The notes beneath the pieces were generated by a model, which was given only the letters and a program-made list of their open reading frames with translations, ran no database searches and was not told the DNA's origin. The translations under genes were made by a program, and so were the position numbers. DNA of 6,626 nucleotides from contig JAAYWX010000077.1 in assembly GCA_012516225.1 (NCBI GenBank), positions 1 through 6,626 on the forward strand, given 5' to 3'. Positions 6,223 through 6,626 of the stretch are shown one piece after another. How positions within the stretch are numbered: position 1 is the stretch's first letter; every line of letters begins with the position of its first letter. Source of the DNA: Clostridiales bacterium (GTDB taxonomy: Bacteria; Bacillota; Clostridia; Oscillospirales; Oscillospiraceae).

Positions 6223-6245
6223 ATATCTATCGGAGGTTCTGCAAT

Positions 6246-6458
6246 ATGCAAAAAGGTACAGTAAAATGGTTCAATTCAGAAAAGGGCTTTGGCTTTATTT
6301 CAAACGCTGAAGGCGGCGACGATGTTTTCGTGCACTTCTCGGCTATCGCAGGCGAGGGTTTCAGAACTCTCAGCGAGGGACAGAAGGTCACATATGACGT
6401 AGAGCCCGACCCCAAAAGCAGCGGCAAAATGCGCGCTGTGAACGTTATGCCGTCATAA
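6246..6458 (+). CDS. csp: Cold-shock domain protein (CspA/CspB family)
   Basis: The 70-residue protein is a single cold-shock domain of standard length. It starts MQKGTVKWFNSEKGFGFI, with RNP1 KGFGFI at residues 13-18 and RNP2 VFVHF at 27-31; Trp8 and the Phe residues 9, 15, 17, 28 and 31 form the nucleic-acid-stacking face. It ends with GKMRAVNVMPS, the typical last strand. Such proteins bind single-stranded RNA or DNA, melt secondary structure and can act as transcription antiterminators. GGAGG at 6232-6236, nine bases before ATG 6246, is a strong ribosome binding site. The gene is monocistronic: terminator-like hairpins precede it and a strong terminator follows. The long structured region between promoter and gene recalls other csp genes with long 5' leaders. 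Whether this copy is cold-induced or constitutive cannot be read from the protein. Confidence 0.96.
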   Translation: MQKGTVKWFNSEKGFGFISNAEGGDDVFVHFSAIAGEGFRTLSEGQKVTYDVEPDPKSSGKMRAVNVMPS

Positions 6459-6474
6459 CCGACATATGATGTTC

Positions 6475-6511
6475 AAAATCCCCTGCTTCGCAAGAAGCGG
6501 GGGATTTTTTT
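6475..6511. terminator. Strong intrinsic terminator between csp and convergent trxB
   Basis: A 15-bp stem joins AAAATCCCCTGCTTC (6475-6489) and GAAGCGGGGGATTTT (6494-6508), with one G-T wobble and a GCAA tetraloop, and ends in a T7 tract (6505-6511). It starts 16 bases after the csp stop. Read on the minus strand it follows the trxB stop directly and has four T residues, so it probably serves both genes. The trxB stop codon (6510-6512) overlaps the T-tract. Confidence 0.92.
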
Positions 6512-6626
6512 ATGTTTTGTTTCTGTCGATATATTTGCAGGCGGCAAGAGCCGCAACTGCTCCGTCGGCAGCGGCGGTCGCAAGTTGGCGAACCTGCTTT
6601 GTACGGCAGTCGCCCGCAACAAAAAT
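6510..6626 (-). CDS. trxB: Thioredoxin reductase, C-terminal fragment
   Basis: The complement of the last 117 bases is open and gives 38 codons plus TAA, with the 5' end outside the window. The tail IFVAGDCRTKQVRQLATAAADG followed by AVAALAACKYI matches the C-terminal FAD-binding segment of the thioredoxin reductase family: the GDCR motif with its FAD-contacting aspartate, then RQ and the TAAADGA helix start. TrxB is a cytoplasmic FAD enzyme that passes electrons from NADPH (or ferredoxin in some clostridial variants) to thioredoxin. The redox CxxC and NAD(P)H-binding domain are not visible, so electron donor and exact subtype are open. It converges on csp and shares its terminator. Confidence 0.9.
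   Translation of the reverse strand: MFVAGDCRTKQVRQLATAAADGAVAALAACKYIDRNKT

Noticed and set aside
6219..6224. TATAAT as the csp promoter -10 box
   Set aside because: No -35 sequence or extended -10 TG is found at the right spacing, and the start would fall within or next to the ribosome binding site.
6227..6427. Minus-strand 66-codon frame opposite csp
   Set aside because: The plus strand encodes a complete cold-shock domain with both RNP motifs and a good ribosome binding site.
1..6626. CRISPR array, insertion sequence, phage or defence system
   Set aside because: No direct repeat-spacer pattern, transposase, integrase or attachment site was found. All protein genes are housekeeping or envelope families.

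Overview
The window looks like a chromosomal housekeeping segment from a low-to-mid GC, Gram-positive Clostridia-type bacterium, possibly a gut Oscillospiraceae/Ruminococcaceae-like lineage. That placement is inferred from the gene order (rdgB, yhbY, nadD-yqeK, an LCP-family gene, rsfS, leuS), the AAAGGA/GGAGG ribosome binding sites and the protein family variants. No marker here fixes a species.

Positions 1-5868 hold one plus-strand operon-like series. It starts with the 3' end of an ITP/XTP pyrophosphatase gene (rdgB). This overlaps a small CRM-domain ribosome-associated RNA-binding protein gene (yhbY). Next comes a single gene that fuses nicotinate-nucleotide adenylyltransferase (NadD) to a YqeK-type HD-domain dinucleoside tetraphosphate hydrolase. 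A membrane-anchored LytR-CpsA-Psr cell-wall glycopolymer transferase follows, then the ribosomal silencing factor RsfS, then leucyl-tRNA synthetase. A 14-bp perfect hairpin follows leuS. The shared themes are nucleotide-pool hygiene, NAD synthesis, ribosome assembly or silencing, and translation, with one envelope gene embedded. The operon promoter lies upstream of the window.

Positions 5869-6245 contain no protein gene but are dense in regulatory structure. There is a near-consensus sigma-A promoter (TTGACA, 17 nt, TAAAAT), a long two-tier hairpin ending in seven T residues, a perfect 12-bp A/T-rich inverted repeat, a GC-rich segment with mutually exclusive hairpins and a T6 tract, and a last hairpin beside the Shine-Dalgarno sequence. 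This is either a short terminated RNA of about 78 nt plus a separate control region, or a leader of about 257 nt for the cold-shock gene with attenuator-like alternative pairings. It is the most interesting part of the window.

Positions 6246-6458 encode a 70-residue cold-shock domain protein. A strong terminator follows and is shared with a convergent minus-strand gene, of which only the last 38 codons, matching the C-terminus of thioredoxin reductase (TrxB), lie in the window. I saw no transposon, CRISPR array, tRNA or rRNA.
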